Origin: Clostridiales bacterium
GTDB lineage: Bacteria; Bacillota; Clostridia; Lachnospirales; JAQSXR01
Length of the DNA: 64,000 nucleotides
Assembly (NCBI GenBank): GCA_029256575.1
Contig: JAQSXR010000009.1
Location: 1-64,000, forward strand
Direction: 5' to 3'
Every line of letters starts with the position of its first letter. Within the stretch, counting starts at the first letter, position 1. Positions 1 to 9,170 of the stretch are shown here, in pieces. The translations under genes were made by a program, and so were the position numbers. The notes under the pieces are model-generated. The model made no database searches. It saw only the letters and a program-made list of their open reading frames with translations, and was not told the DNA's origin.

Positions 1-118
1 ATTACCAACATACATAAAGAATATTAAGAAGATAAGTGGTATTTCAGGATGTACACTTTTGGGTGATGGAAATATAAGTTTGATACTGGATGCAAATGAG
101 TTAATAAATCAAAATTAA
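1..118 (+). CDS. cheA: Chemotaxis histidine kinase CheA, C-terminal end (partial)
   Basis: The window opens inside a gene; only the last 38 codons are present (codons start at base 2, stop TAA at 116-118). The peptide contains the phrase SGCTLLGDGNISLILD, typical of the CheW-like regulatory domain at the extreme C-terminus of CheA, the kinase that phosphorylates CheY and CheB. The next gene is cheW, 66 bases downstream, which fits a chemotaxis operon. The catalytic part lies outside the window, so activity cannot be judged. Confidence 0.85.
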   Translation, partial: LPTYIKNIKKISGISGCTLLGDGNISLILDANELINQN

Positions 119-184
119 TATAATCTTTTATAAAAATAAATGAATTGCGAAAAAGATGTATAGCGAAAGAAGGGAGTAGGTAAC

Positions 185-679
185 ATGCTAGATGTAAATG
201 GACAATCTGATATTTATGAACAAGAAGATACGCAGAAGGGTAAATTCTTAACCTTTATTTTAGGAAAAGAAGTTTATGGACTTGAGATTAAATACGTAAC
301 TGAGATTATAGGAATTCAAGAAATAACAGAAGTACCAGAACTACCAGAATACATAAGAGGAATTATTAATTTAAGAGGAAAAATAATTCCAGTAATGGAT
401 GTAAGGTTAAGATTTAAAAAGCCTAATAGAGAATATAATGATAGAACTTGCATAATTGTAGTTGAAGTAAAAGACGTATCAGTTGGGCTAATTGTCGATG
501 CAGTGGCAGAGGTTATTGCAATACAAGAGCAAGATATCGTTCCACCTCCAGAATGGAATAAATTATTAAGTAATAAGTTTATTAAGGGGATAGGAAAAGT
601 TGGAATTGAAGTTAAACTATTATTGGATTGTAGTAAATTATTAAGTGATGAAGAAGTTGAAATCATAGAAAATATATAA
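185..679 (+). CDS. cheW: Chemotaxis coupling protein CheW
   Basis: A 164-residue protein covering a full CheW domain (about residues 18-160). CheW bridges chemoreceptors and the kinase CheA in the polar signalling array. Family hallmarks are visible: FLTFILGKEVYGLEI near the start, the region PELPEYIRGIINLRGKIIPV at about 50-70, and VGLIVDAVAEVI at about 100. The ATG follows a GAAGGGAG ribosome binding site. It sits between the cheA end and an MCP gene (20-base gap), so it is co-transcribed with them. Ordinary length and no anomalies. Confidence 0.95.
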   Translation: MLDVNGQSDIYEQEDTQKGKFLTFILGKEVYGLEIKYVTEIIGIQEITEVPELPEYIRGIINLRGKIIPVMDVRLRFKKPNREYNDRTCIIVVEVKDVSVGLIVDAVAEVIAIQEQDIVPPPEWNKLLSNKFIKGIGKVGIEVKLLLDCSKLLSDEEVEIIENI

Positions 680-699
680 TACACTAGGAGGAGCTACAT

Positions 700-2430
700 A
701 TGAAAATGTTTAATAATCTAAAAATAAAGGTGAAACTTATTAGTTGTTTTATAGTTCTTGCAATTTTTACGGGTATCGTTGGATTAGTTGCTATAATAAA
801 TATGAATGAAATGAATGCTAGAAGTAAAGCAATGTACGATAATAATTTTATACCAACACAGGAAATCTCTAAAGTTCAAACAAGACTACAAGATTTACGT
901 GCCATACATTTATTAGCACTCTATGAAAAAAATTCAAATACAGTTCAAATAAGGCTAGATGAAATAGAAAGATTGACAAAATTAAATAGTGAAAGTTTAG
1001 ATGTTTACAAGTTAACGATGGAAGAAGGAGAAGAAACAGATTTATATAACAGTGTAATGACTAATATTGAAAATTACAGAAATATTCGTACTGAGAATAT
1101 AGATTTGATAAAGGCTAAAAAATATGAAGAATCATTAGCTGGACTTAGTAAAGTTACAGAGGCTAGATTAATTATGGATGCTGATCTGCAAGAGTTGGTT
1201 GACTATAATACAAAAATCGCAGCAGAAGTAGTTGCTGCAAATGAAGCAAACTTTAGAAATCAAACTACTTTAATGATTATCATTATTGTTGCAGGTGCAG
1301 CATTTGCTATTATTCTTGGATTTATCATCGCATATATCATTAGCAAACCACTTAATATTTTAGTTGGTGTTTCCAATAAAATTGCGGATGGTGATTTAGA
1401 TATAACGTTTGATATTAATTCGAAAGACGAGGTTGGTATATTAGCATCTTCTTTTGCAAGAATGTCAAATAATCTAAACGAAGTTATGAGTAATATAAGC
1501 AATGCATCAGAACAAGTTGCATCAGGAGCGAAGCAAGTTTCTGATTCTAGTTTGGAGCTATCACAAGGTGCAACAGAACAAGCGAGTTCAATTGAACAAT
1601 TAACTGCTTCTATAGAAGAGATTTCGTCACAAACTGAGTTAAACTCAAGAAATGCAAATGAAGCTAATTCATTAGCAGAAACAGCCAAAGAAAATGCTGT
1701 TCAAGGAAATGACCAAATGAAAGAAATGTTAAGAGCAATGGAAGAAATAAATGAATCTTCTTCTAGCATCTCTAAGATAATTAAAGTTATAGATGAAATT
1801 GCTTTCCAAACGAATATCCTTGCATTAAACGCAGCAGTAGAAGCTGCACGCGCAGGTCAACATGGAAAAGGGTTTGCAGTAGTTGCAGAAGAAGTTAGAA
1901 ATTTAGCTGCACGATCAGCAAATGCAGCCAAAGAAACAACCGATATGATCGAAAGTTCAATTAAGAAAGTTGATGGCGGTACAAAAATAGCAACAGAAAC
2001 AGCAAAAGCACTTAATAAGATTGTGAATGACATAGATAAAGTAGCAAATATTGTAGGTGATATAGCAACTGCCTCAAGTGAACAAACATCTGGTATAGCT
2101 CAAATAAACCAAGGTATCATGCAAGTATCAGAAGTGGTTCAGACTAATTCAGCTACGTCCGAAGAGAGTGCAGCTGCAAGTGAAGAATTATCAAGCCAAG
2201 CAGAACTATTAAGAGAACAAGTAGCAAAGTTTAATTTAAGGAAGAATAATAACTTTACGAATAGAGGAATGGAAGAACTAAGTCCTGAAGTGTTGAGAAT
2301 GTTAGAAAATATGTCTAGTAATAAAAAAACCTATAATCATACATTAGCAAAGCAGACAACGAAAGAATCTGCTACTTCAAATAAATCAAAAATAATTGCC
2401 TTAAGTGATAAAGAGTTTGGAAAGTATTAA
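700..2430 (+). CDS. Methyl-accepting chemotaxis protein
   Basis: A 576-residue membrane chemoreceptor. The first membrane helix is at about residues 11-35, followed by an extracytoplasmic four-helix-type ligand domain (about 36-188), a second membrane helix (about 190-214), a HAMP linker (about 212-265) and a long signalling coiled coil. The hairpin tip is intact at about 365-407, with the conserved stretch [20 protein letters not shown] and the following [15 protein letters not shown]. There is no C-terminal NWETF-type tether for CheR. A strong AGGAGG site precedes the ATG. The ligand cannot be predicted. It is the third gene of the chemotaxis operon. Confidence 0.95.
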   Translation: MKMFNNLKIKVKLISCFIVLAIFTGIVGLVAIINMNEMNARSKAMYDNNFIPTQEISKVQTRLQDLRAIHLLALYEKNSNTVQIRLDEIERLTKLNSESLDVYKLTMEEGEETDLYNSVMTNIENYRNIRTENIDLIKAKKYEESLAGLSKVTEARLIMDADLQELVDYNTKIAAEVVAANEANFRNQTTLMIIIIVAGAAFAIILGFIIAYIISKPLNILVGVSNKIADGDLDITFDINSKDEVGILASSFARMSNNLNEVMSNISNASEQVASGAKQVSDSSLELSQGATEQASSIEQLTASIEEISSQTELNSRNANEANSLAETAKENAVQGNDQMKEMLRAMEEINESSSSISKIIKVIDEIAFQTNILALNAAVEAARAGQHGKGFAVVAEEVRNLAARSANAAKETTDMIESSIKKVDGGTKIATETAKALNKIVNDIDKVANIVGDIATASSEQTSGIAQINQGIMQVSEVVQTNSATSEESAAASEELSSQAELLREQVAKFNLRKNNNFTNRGMEELSPEVLRMLENMSSNKKTYNHTLAKQTTKESATSNKSKIIALSDKEFGKY

Positions 2431-2439
2431 TTTAAAAAT

Positions 2440-2464
2440 GGAGGGAGTTGTAATGACTCTCTCC
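2440..2464 (+). other. Intergenic stem-loop between mcp and cheR
   Basis: GGAGGGAGT and ACTCTCTCC form a nine-pair stem (one G-T) around a seven-base loop. No T-run follows, so it is not a standard terminator. The 5' arm resembles a ribosome binding site, so the hairpin may affect mRNA stability or translation of the downstream cheR. Confidence 0.4.
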
Positions 2465-2484
2465 AAGTTCATGGGGAGAAATCA

Positions 2485-3300
2485 ATGATTACAATTACAA
2501 ACAAGGAATTTAAACAACTAGCTGAATACATAGAAAATAATTATGGAATTCATTTAAAAGAGGAAAAAAAAGCGCTTGTATCGGGAAGATTAAACAATGT
2601 ACTTATTGAAAGAAATTGTAATAACTTTTCTGAATACATGAATCTTTTAATAATGGATCGTACAGGGAAGTTTGCGACGGAGCTGATAGACAAAATTAGT
2701 ACAAACCATACCTTTTTTATGAGAGAAACGGCACATTTTAATTACTTTAAGGACAAATCCCTTCCCTATTTAGAAAGCAAGGTTAAGGACAAAGACTTAA
2801 GAATATGGAGTGCTGGGTGTTCATCTGGCGAGGAACCAGCTACTCTTGCAATGATAGTTAACGATTATTTTGGAAGTGAAAAAAATAATTGGGATACGAA
2901 AATACTAGCAACTGATATATCCGATAGTATCCTAGAAAAAGCGAAAAAAGGACAGTACTCAAATGAACAATTATCATCACTTCCAACAAATTGGAGAATG
3001 AATTATTTTAATCGAATCAATAAAGAAAACAGCATGATTAATGATAAGATTAAAGCAGATATTATTTATAGGAAATTTAATCTAATGGACGATAAATTTC
3101 CATTTAGAAAAAAGTTTCACATTATATTTTGTAGAAATGTCATGATATACTTCGATAATAATACGAAAACAGATTTGGTTAATAAATTCTACGAGGTTAT
3201 GGAACCTGGAGGTTACCTTTTTATAGGTCATTCAGAATCTTTAAATAGAGAGAATACAAAATTTAAATATGTTTTACCTGCAGTTTATAGAAAGGATTAG
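2485..3300 (+). CDS. cheR: Chemotaxis protein methyltransferase CheR
   Basis: A 271-residue protein that transfers methyl groups from S-adenosylmethionine to glutamates of the chemoreceptors. An N-terminal helical domain (about 1-75) is followed by the methyltransferase domain. The SAM-binding signature IWSAGCSSGEEPATLAM is at about residue 107-123, and the late motifs IIFCRNVMIYFD and GGYLFIGHSESL are both intact. It directly precedes cheB with a 6-base gap. Since cheB is broken here, receptor methylation may lack its local counter-reaction unless another methylesterase exists elsewhere. Confidence 0.95.
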   Translation: MITITNKEFKQLAEYIENNYGIHLKEEKKALVSGRLNNVLIERNCNNFSEYMNLLIMDRTGKFATELIDKISTNHTFFMRETAHFNYFKDKSLPYLESKVKDKDLRIWSAGCSSGEEPATLAMIVNDYFGSEKNNWDTKILATDISDSILEKAKKGQYSNEQLSSLPTNWRMNYFNRINKENSMINDKIKADIIYRKFNLMDDKFPFRKKFHIIFCRNVMIYFDNNTKTDLVNKFYEVMEPGGYLFIGHSESLNRENTKFKYVLPAVYRKD

Positions 3301-3306
3301 ATAACT

Positions 3307-3837
3307 ATGCCTCTTCAAAAAATAATTAAGGTACTAGTAGTTGATGATAGTATGTTTTTTAGAGAAGTAATTGCTAGAGGATTATCTTCTGTACCTAACA
3401 TTGAGGTAGTGGCAACAGCAGTAGATCCGTTTGATGCTAGAGATAAGATATTAGAATATAAACCAGATGTTATGACTTGTGACGTTGAGATGCCAAGAAT
3501 GAATGGAATTGAATTTTTAAAACGATTACTACCTCAGTACCCAATTCCAGTAATTGTTGTTAGTTCGGTTAGTGACTCTGTTTTTGAAGCCATGAAAGCA
3601 GGTGCAGTTGATTTTGTTACAAAACCCAATCTTAATTCAGCAGTAACTATAGAAAAGTTTCTTTATGAACTCATTGATAAAGTCAAAATTGCATCAATAG
3701 CTCATTTGAGAACAATAAGGGAAGATATGATACAACATAAGATAAATGATAATATTAAAACAGATTCAGATAAAATAATTGCCTTAATTGTAAAGAAGCA
3801 AAGACTGGTGACTATGTTGAATCGGGAAAGGTATTAA
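3307..3837 (+). pseudogene. cheB: CheB 5' fragment: receiver domain, catalytic domain lost
   Basis: The first 120 or so residues are an intact CheB receiver: acidic pocket VVDDSMFFRE, phospho-acceptor Asp about 59 in MTCDVEMPRMNG, and the late Lys in FVTKPN. The linker reaches DKIIA (codon at 3781), where intact CheB proteins continue into the nucleophile motif GASTGGT. Here the frame instead runs into VKKQRLV and stops. The sequence resumes in another frame as EAKTGDYVESGKVLIAPGDQHM, which in CheB lies about 50 residues further on. The segment holding the catalytic Ser and first His is therefore missing and the frame is shifted. A receiver-only protein could still be made. Confidence 0.8.
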
Positions 3838-4190
3838 TTGCTCCTGGTGATCAACATATGAGAATTAAAAAAATTGGTGATAAATATAAAGTAGAAGTAT
3901 TTAAAGATGAAAAAGTCAATGGTCACTGCCCTTCTGTAGATGTAATGTTTGAATCTGTAGCAAAAGAGGCGGGGAACAAGGCTATTGGTATAATTCTAAC
4001 AGGGATGGGATATGACGGGGCAAAAGGACTTCTTGCAATGAGAAGAAAGGGTGCTAGAACAATTGGTCAAGATGAAAATTCATCTATAGTATATGGAATG
4101 CCAAAGGTAGCATTTAATATAGGTGCTGTAGAGAAACAGTCTGCTTTAGAGAATATTTATCAACTTTTATTTTCTATGCTTAAAGAATAA
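3795..4190 (+). pseudogene. cheB: CheB 3' fragment: rest of the methylesterase domain
   Basis: This frame, shifted relative to the 5' fragment, encodes the C-terminal part of the CheB methylesterase: the IAPGDQHMRI strand region, CPSVDVMFESVAKEAG, and GIILTGMGYDGAKGL carrying the catalytic Asp. The gene end is complete (MPKVAFNIGAVE near the C-terminus). An ATG at 3858 could start a 110-residue product, but with no clear ribosome binding site and without the Ser/His part it should have no esterase activity. Read with the upstream fragment, this is one cheB gene with an internal deletion and a frame change near 3785-3795. Confidence 0.8.
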
Positions 4191-4235
4191 TTAATTCAAT
4201 AGTTCATTTTTTATAAATACACGGAGGTGTTTACA

Positions 4236-7200
4236 TTGCTAGAAAATAAGTTACTTAAGAGTAATAATAATTTTTGGGATATAACCTTAGAAAGTATTGG
4301 AGACGGAGTAGTTGTAACTGATAATAGTGGAAATATTATTTTCTTTAATACAGCCGCGGAAGAAATCTCAGGATGGAGTAAAGAGGATGTATTAAATAAA
4401 AAAATCTGTAATATTTTTGTAATTACTGATTCAAAAACTAATACTATAAAAGAATGCCCACTTGACAAAGCCTTACTAACAGGTTCCAAAATTGGATTAG
4501 ATGAGAATTCGATGTTAATTACGAAGAAAAATGAATTTAAGTATATTTCAGCAAGTATCTCACCAATAAAGGATGAAATAGATAATGTCTTAGGAATTGT
4601 AATGGTTTTTCGCGACATTACAAGAATAAGGAGTATGGAATTAAGTGTTTTAGAAGAACAAAAGAATTTTATAAATATATATGATTCTGCTCCAGTAGGG
4701 ATTATAGTGCTAGATGATGCTACATTAATTTCACAAGTAAATGAAGCTGCATTAGATTTTTTTGATAGTAATAAGGATCGTTGTATAGGGAAAAAATTTG
4801 GAGATGCTTTTTGCTGCAGAGAAAGTATTAAAGATGAGCAAGGGTGTAAATATAGTGAACAGTGTAAGAAATGCGAAATTAGAAAAGCTATTACTTTGGC
4901 AATTGATTCAGAGGTAATAACAACAAATATTGAATTTAATAAGTTTTTCTTTATAGATAATATGGAAGTAGAGTTCTGGTTTAAAGCAAGTATAACACCA
5001 ATGGTTAAGAATGGTAAAAAAAATGCTGTTCTTGTTATAATGGATATAACTGATAGAAAGAATATAGAAAATAAAATAATTAGTTCAAGAGATTATTATT
5101 TGAGCATGTTTGAAAGTTTTCCAGCAATGGTTTGGAAGACTGATTTAATTGGAGAAAATGAGTATATAAATAAGAACTACTGTGATTTTACAGGGAAAAC
5201 AAAACAAGAAATGTGTGGATTAAATTGGATAAATATTCTACATAAGGATGATGAAGATAGATGTAGGGAATTATACTCGAAAGCTTTTGCAAAGAAGAAA
5301 CCTTGCTGTATGGAATATAGAATGATAAACAGATTTGGGAAATACAGGTGGATTCAAAGTATTAGTAGGGCTGTTTATAATATAGATGGAAAGTTCGATG
5401 GGTATATTGGAATCGGTTTAGATATTACAGATAGAAAAATTGCTGAAGCGGGAATGAAAAGATATCAAATACTCACTGAAAAAGCAAGAGATATAATTTT
5501 ATTTATGGATATAGACGGTAATGTTATTGATGTAAACGAATCTGCGCTCGAATCTTATGGGTATTCACGTAAGGAATTTCTTAAATTAAATATTAATGAT
5601 CTGAGAGCAGAGGAAGGATTTTCATTAGAAGAGCTGTTAAAAGGGGATAATGAAAGGCATCTTTATGAAATCATGCACCAGCGAAAAGATGGATTGGTAT
5701 TTCCAATAGAAACCAGTTCACAAGGAGTCGAAATAGAGGGTAAGAGAGTTATCGTAAGTATTATCAGAGACATTACTGAAAGAAGAAAAGATGAAAGAAT
5801 ATTAAATGAGGCAAAAGAAGCAGCTGAGATAGCTAATAAAGCAAAAAGTGAGTTCTTAGCGAATATGAGTCATGAAATAAGAACTCCTTTAAATGGAATT
5901 GTAGGAATGATCGATTTAACACTTTTAAGTGACTTGAATCAAGAGCAAAAAGATAATTTGGTAATTGCAAAGTCTTGTGCAAATCAGTTACTAAAAATCA
6001 TTAATGATATATTAGATTTCTCAAAATTGGAAGCTGGGAAATTAATAGTAGAAAAAATCAACTTTGATATTATTACATTAATTGAGGATGTTATTAAGAT
6101 TCATTCTCCTCAGGCAATTAGTAAAAGTTTGGAGTTAAATTATGCATTTTCCTCGACGATACCACGGTTCCTAATTGGCGATCCTGCTAGACTTTTACAG
6201 ATAATTAATAATTTACTTAGCAACGCCATTAAGTTTACAAATAGTGGAGAAGTTTGGATTAAAGCTAAAAAAATCAGTCAGGATAACGATTCATCTATTG
6301 TACTGCAGTTTTCAATTGAAGATACTGGAATTGGAATTTCAGCTGTTAATTTAGAAAAGTTATTTAAGAGCTTTATTCAAGTTGATGGGTCTTTTACTAA
6401 AAAGTATGGGGGTACCGGATTAGGGCTTGTAATATCAAAACAACTTTCAGAAATGATGGGTGGTAACCTTTGGGTAGAAAGTGAAGAGGGCATAGGCAGC
6501 AAGTTCTGTTTCACCCTTAGATTTGAGTTAGGAAATAAAATAGAAAATCAGCCGATGCAATTTACTCAAGTTGATAAGATAAATAGTCCTTGCAATATCT
6601 TACTAGCGGAAGATGATAAAGTAAATCAAATGGTCATTTCTCGTATTCTAAAGAATCGAGGGTATTCTGTCGATACTGCTGATAATGGGATAAAAGCAGT
6701 AGAAATGTTCGAGAAAAAGGTATACAATGTGATTTTGATGGATATTCAAATGTCTGAAATGGATGGGATAGAAGCGACAAGCCAAATTAGGAAAAAGGAA
6801 ACAGGAAAGAGGATACCTATTATTGCCATTACTGCTTATGCACTTAAAGGAGATAGAGAAAAATTCTTGTCTCAGGGTATGGACGAATATGTTTCTAAAC
6901 CAATAAAAATAGATGAATTATTTGGAGCGATTGATAATTGTCTATTAGCAAATAAAAGTCATGAAGATTTATCAGGGGTTGAAATATGTTTCGATGCAAA
7001 AGGAGAAGTTGCATTTAAGTCAAGGGAAATAAGTAATCTTGACAACAATCAAATATTTCTAACTGAAAATTTATTAAGTTTAATTGAATCATTAAATGAG
7101 GTTGTAGAGAGAAAAGAGATTGCTTCGATAGAAATGTTAGCTCATAAAATAAAAAATGTATCCAATGAAATAGGGATAGAAGATTTAAAAACTATGGCAT

Positions 7201-7304
7201 TTAAAATTGAGTTAGCAACTAGACGGGGAAATTTTGACGAGGCATTTGAAAACGCTCACAAGGCAATAGAAATTTATGATATATTTAAAAAGTCAGAATT
7301 ATAG
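4236..7304 (+). CDS. Hybrid sensor histidine kinase with PAS repeats, receiver and HPt
   Basis: I place the start at TTG 4236 because GGAGGTG ends seven bases before it; a GTG at 4227 lies inside that ribosome site. The 1022-residue protein has about four PAS domains (roughly 10-130, 140-280, 285-400, 410-525; the second carries a Cys-rich stretch), a kinase core with phospho-His about 546 in NMSHEIRTPLNG, and an ATPase domain with DTGIGIS and GGTGLGL. A receiver follows (Asp about 835 in ILMDIQMSEMDG), then an HPt domain with LAHKIKN near 967. It is a soluble, multi-step phosphorelay kinase with no membrane helices. A receiver gene follows at once and is a plausible partner. Confidence 0.9.
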   Translation: MLENKLLKSNNNFWDITLESIGDGVVVTDNSGNIIFFNTAAEEISGWSKEDVLNKKICNIFVITDSKTNTIKECPLDKALLTGSKIGLDENSMLITKKNEFKYISASISPIKDEIDNVLGIVMVFRDITRIRSMELSVLEEQKNFINIYDSAPVGIIVLDDATLISQVNEAALDFFDSNKDRCIGKKFGDAFCCRESIKDEQGCKYSEQCKKCEIRKAITLAIDSEVITTNIEFNKFFFIDNMEVEFWFKASITPMVKNGKKNAVLVIMDITDRKNIENKIISSRDYYLSMFESFPAMVWKTDLIGENEYINKNYCDFTGKTKQEMCGLNWINILHKDDEDRCRELYSKAFAKKKPCCMEYRMINRFGKYRWIQSISRAVYNIDGKFDGYIGIGLDITDRKIAEAGMKRYQILTEKARDIILFMDIDGNVIDVNESALESYGYSRKEFLKLNINDLRAEEGFSLEELLKGDNERHLYEIMHQRKDGLVFPIETSSQGVEIEGKRVIVSIIRDITERRKDERILNEAKEAAEIANKAKSEFLANMSHEIRTPLNGIVGMIDLTLLSDLNQEQKDNLVIAKSCANQLLKIINDILDFSKLEAGKLIVEKINFDIITLIEDVIKIHSPQAISKSLELNYAFSSTIPRFLIGDPARLLQIINNLLSNAIKFTNSGEVWIKAKKISQDNDSSIVLQFSIEDTGIGISAVNLEKLFKSFIQVDGSFTKKYGGTGLGLVISKQLSEMMGGNLWVESEEGIGSKFCFTLRFELGNKIENQPMQFTQVDKINSPCNILLAEDDKVNQMVISRILKNRGYSVDTADNGIKAVEMFEKKVYNVILMDIQMSEMDGIEATSQIRKKETGKRIPIIAITAYALKGDREKFLSQGMDEYVSKPIKIDELFGAIDNCLLANKSHEDLSGVEICFDAKGEVAFKSREISNLDNNQIFLTENLLSLIESLNEVVERKEIASIEMLAHKIKNVSNEIGIEDLKTMAFKIELATRRGNFDEAFENAHKAIEIYDIFKKSEL

Positions 7305-7314
7305 GAGAAAAAAC

Positions 7315-7719
7315 ATGAGAATATTAATAGCAGAAGATGACATGACAAGTAGAAGATTTTTATCAAAGTTCTTAACTAAATATGGAGAATGTGATGTTGT
7401 TGTGGATGGAATGGAGGCATTAGATGCATATCTAATCGCGGTTAAAGAAAATAACCCATATGATTTAGTATGTTTGGACATTATGATGCCAAAAGTGGAC
7501 GGAGTAAAGGTGTTAAAAGCTATAAGAGATTTTGAAAAACAAAGAGGATTAGCGCAAGAGGAAAGAGCAAAGATAATGATGATAACTGCTTTAGCGGATA
7601 CAGAATATGTTCATAAAGCATTTGAGTATGGTTGTGAGGCCTATGCTGCTAAGCCAATAGATACGGAAAAACTGGTGGAAGTAATGTATACTTTAGGTGT
7701 AATAAAAAATAATTCGTAG
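7315..7719 (+). CDS. Stand-alone response regulator receiver (CheY-like)
   Basis: The ATG at 7315 follows TAGGAGAA; an earlier in-frame ATG at 7276 lies inside the preceding kinase gene and lacks a site. The 134-residue product is a lone receiver domain: acidic pair in IAEDDMTSRRF, phospho-acceptor Asp in LVCLDIMMPKVDG, Thr in MMITALAD and Lys in AAKPIDTEKL. It has no output domain. Ten bases separate it from the hybrid kinase, so it probably accepts phosphate from the kinase HPt domain and acts by protein contact. Confidence 0.9.
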   Translation: MRILIAEDDMTSRRFLSKFLTKYGECDVVVDGMEALDAYLIAVKENNPYDLVCLDIMMPKVDGVKVLKAIRDFEKQRGLAQEERAKIMMITALADTEYVHKAFEYGCEAYAAKPIDTEKLVEVMYTLGVIKNNS

Positions 7720-7735
7720 TACGAGGAGAATAATA

Positions 7736-8152
7736 GTGAAAATATCATCAAAAGGAAGATATGCCCTTGAAGCTATGCTGTTTATGGCATCGCACAAAAC
7801 AGATGATTATATAAATATTAACCAAATAGTTGATACGACTAAGATACCGGTAAGATACTTAGAACAAATATTTTACACACTTAGAAAAGCTGGACTAATT
7901 AAAACTTTACGAGGTTCAAAAGGTGGCTACCGTATAGCGGAACCTATTCATCTTATTACAGTTGGGCGCATTATAAGAGCAGTTGAAGGTGAGCTTGCAC
8001 CTGTACCTTGTGTTATTGATTTAAATAAATGTAGTAGTGAAAAGATTGATAAGTGTATTACGAGAAATTTATGGGTAAATCTAACAGATGTAGTAGATAG
8101 TGTAATTGATACGATATACCTTAATGATCTAGTAGAAGCATATAAACATTAG
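7736..8152 (+). CDS. Rrf2-family transcriptional regulator with three conserved Cys
   Basis: A 138-residue winged-helix protein starting at GTG after CGAGGAG. The N-terminus MKISSKGRYALEAM and the recognition region RGSKGGYRIA are typical of Rrf2/IscR proteins. Three cysteines lie in PCVIDLNKCSSEKIDKC (about residues 98-113), the spacing used by cluster-binding members, so it may sense iron-sulphur status, oxygen or nitric oxide. This is an inference from the Cys pattern. It sits 17 bases after the receiver gene and may be read through from it. Its targets are not evident. Confidence 0.9.
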   Translation: MKISSKGRYALEAMLFMASHKTDDYININQIVDTTKIPVRYLEQIFYTLRKAGLIKTLRGSKGGYRIAEPIHLITVGRIIRAVEGELAPVPCVIDLNKCSSEKIDKCITRNLWVNLTDVVDSVIDTIYLNDLVEAYKH

Positions 8153-8225
8153 AAATTATAGATATATATCATCAAATATATGATGTTATATTAGATAATT
8201 TAATCTACAGGAGGTTGTTAACAAT

Positions 8226-8270
8226 AACTGGTTGTCAACAATTGACAGTTATAGGGGACTATGTTAAACT
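8226..8270 (+). promoter_or_regulatory. Sigma-A promoter overlapping an inverted-repeat operator
   Basis: TTGACA (8242-8247), a 17-base spacer and TAAACT (8265-8270) make a plausible promoter for the membrane protein starting at 8305. The -35 box is one arm of the inverted repeat TGTCAA-CAA-TTGACA (8233-8247), itself nested in AACTG...CAGTT (8226-8250). A dyad on a -35 box is what a repressor operator looks like. The Rrf2 gene just upstream is one possible binder, but this is inference. Confidence 0.5.
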
Positions 8271-8304
8271 CAACAATATAATTTATGCAAAAGGAGATGT
8301 TGTC

Positions 8305-9075
8305 TTGAATCCATTTCATTGGTATTTCACATTTTTAGGTATTTTCGCAATAATTGGTTGGATATTTAGTATAGTATGGTATATATTTAATTCATTAGGT
8401 TTAATGATGATTGGACAAAAACTAAATTATACTAATTATTGGTTAGCTTGGATTCCAGGGGCTAGAGGATATATGCTTGGAGAACTTGCACAACCTAACT
8501 TAGCTCGAAATAGTACGCAATCAAATTTTATTAATGATAATTTACCAGTATTACTAGCTGTTTTGGAAGTAGCGAATCTAGGCTTTGGATACATACCGTT
8601 TATTGAGAACTTTTCATGGATCGTATGGGTATGTTTTACTATATTAAGAGTAATTGCGGCAAGTGTTATCTTTCGATACTTTGTACCAGAATCTTCAGTT
8701 ATAGGTTTTATTATTTTATATGTGGTAATACCACCAGTAGCCCTTATGGTTATAGGAAATAGACAAGTAATATCAGGCAAAAATAATTATTATAACGGAT
8801 ATCAAAATCAGAACAATCAAAATTATAATAATCAATATCAAAATCAACAAAATTATCAAAATCAACAAAATTATCAAAATCAACAAAATTATCAAAACCA
8901 ACAAAATTATCAAAATCAACAAAATTATCAAAACCAACAAAATTATCAAAATCAAAATTATCAAAACCAACAAAATTACAACTATGTTCCGAATCCTAAT
9001 CCATACCCAAATAATAATTCAGGACAGCAAACAAATACGAAACAAGATGATAATATCTATCCAAAACAACGATAG
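8305..9075 (+). CDS. Multi-pass membrane protein with Gln/Asn/Tyr repeat tail
   Basis: I start at TTG 8305, preceded by AAGGAG and downstream of a promoter; a TTG at 8215 lies upstream of that promoter. The 256-residue product has an N-terminal membrane part of about 160 residues with roughly four hydrophobic helices, beginning WYFTFLGIFAIIGWIFSIVW. Its C-terminal half is low complexity: about eight copies of the hexapeptide QNQQNY in varied register, ending NPNPYPNNNS. I do not recognise a specific function. The tail, presumably cytoplasmic or surface-exposed depending on topology, is prion-like in composition and length-variable in principle. No catalytic motif is visible. Confidence 0.75.
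   Translation: MNPFHWYFTFLGIFAIIGWIFSIVWYIFNSLGLMMIGQKLNYTNYWLAWIPGARGYMLGELAQPNLARNSTQSNFINDNLPVLLAVLEVANLGFGYIPFIENFSWIVWVCFTILRVIAASVIFRYFVPESSVIGFIILYVVIPPVALMVIGNRQVISGKNNYYNGYQNQNNQNYNNQYQNQQNYQNQQNYQNQQNYQNQQNYQNQQNYQNQQNYQNQNYQNQQNYNYVPNPNPYPNNNSGQQTNTKQDDNIYPKQR
8833..8979 (+). repeat. 18-bp tandem repeat encoding the Gln/Asn/Tyr tail
   Basis: About eight near-identical copies of an 18-base unit of the form CAAAATCAACAAAATTAT lie in frame inside the membrane protein gene. Copies differ only by silent AAT/AAC and CAA changes, a sign of recent slippage expansion. Confidence 0.85.
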
Positions 9076-9148
9076 TAAGTTAATTGAATTTTAAAATGAT
9101 AATATCTATCCAAAACAAAGATAGTAAGTTATATGAATTTAAAATGAT
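9044..9148 (+). repeat. Two-copy 49-bp direct repeat across the gene end
   Basis: The last codons and stop of the preceding gene, beginning at GATGATAATATCTATCC, are repeated 49 bases downstream with a few changes (second copy from about 9097), and a third partial start AAAATGATTA follows. The first copy contains the stop codon, so the second is non-coding. Confidence 0.75.
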
Positions 9149-9170
9149 TATTTAGGAATGGAGGAGTAAA

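Noticed and set aside
3307-4190. Programmed frameshift making full CheB
   Set aside because: About 50 residues including the catalytic Ser and His are missing, so a frameshift alone could not restore the enzyme.
8773-8973. Antisense open frame of almost pure Leu/Ile across the Gln/Asn repeat
   Set aside because: It is the mirror of the 18-bp repeat on the other strand, has no ribosome site and no independent support.
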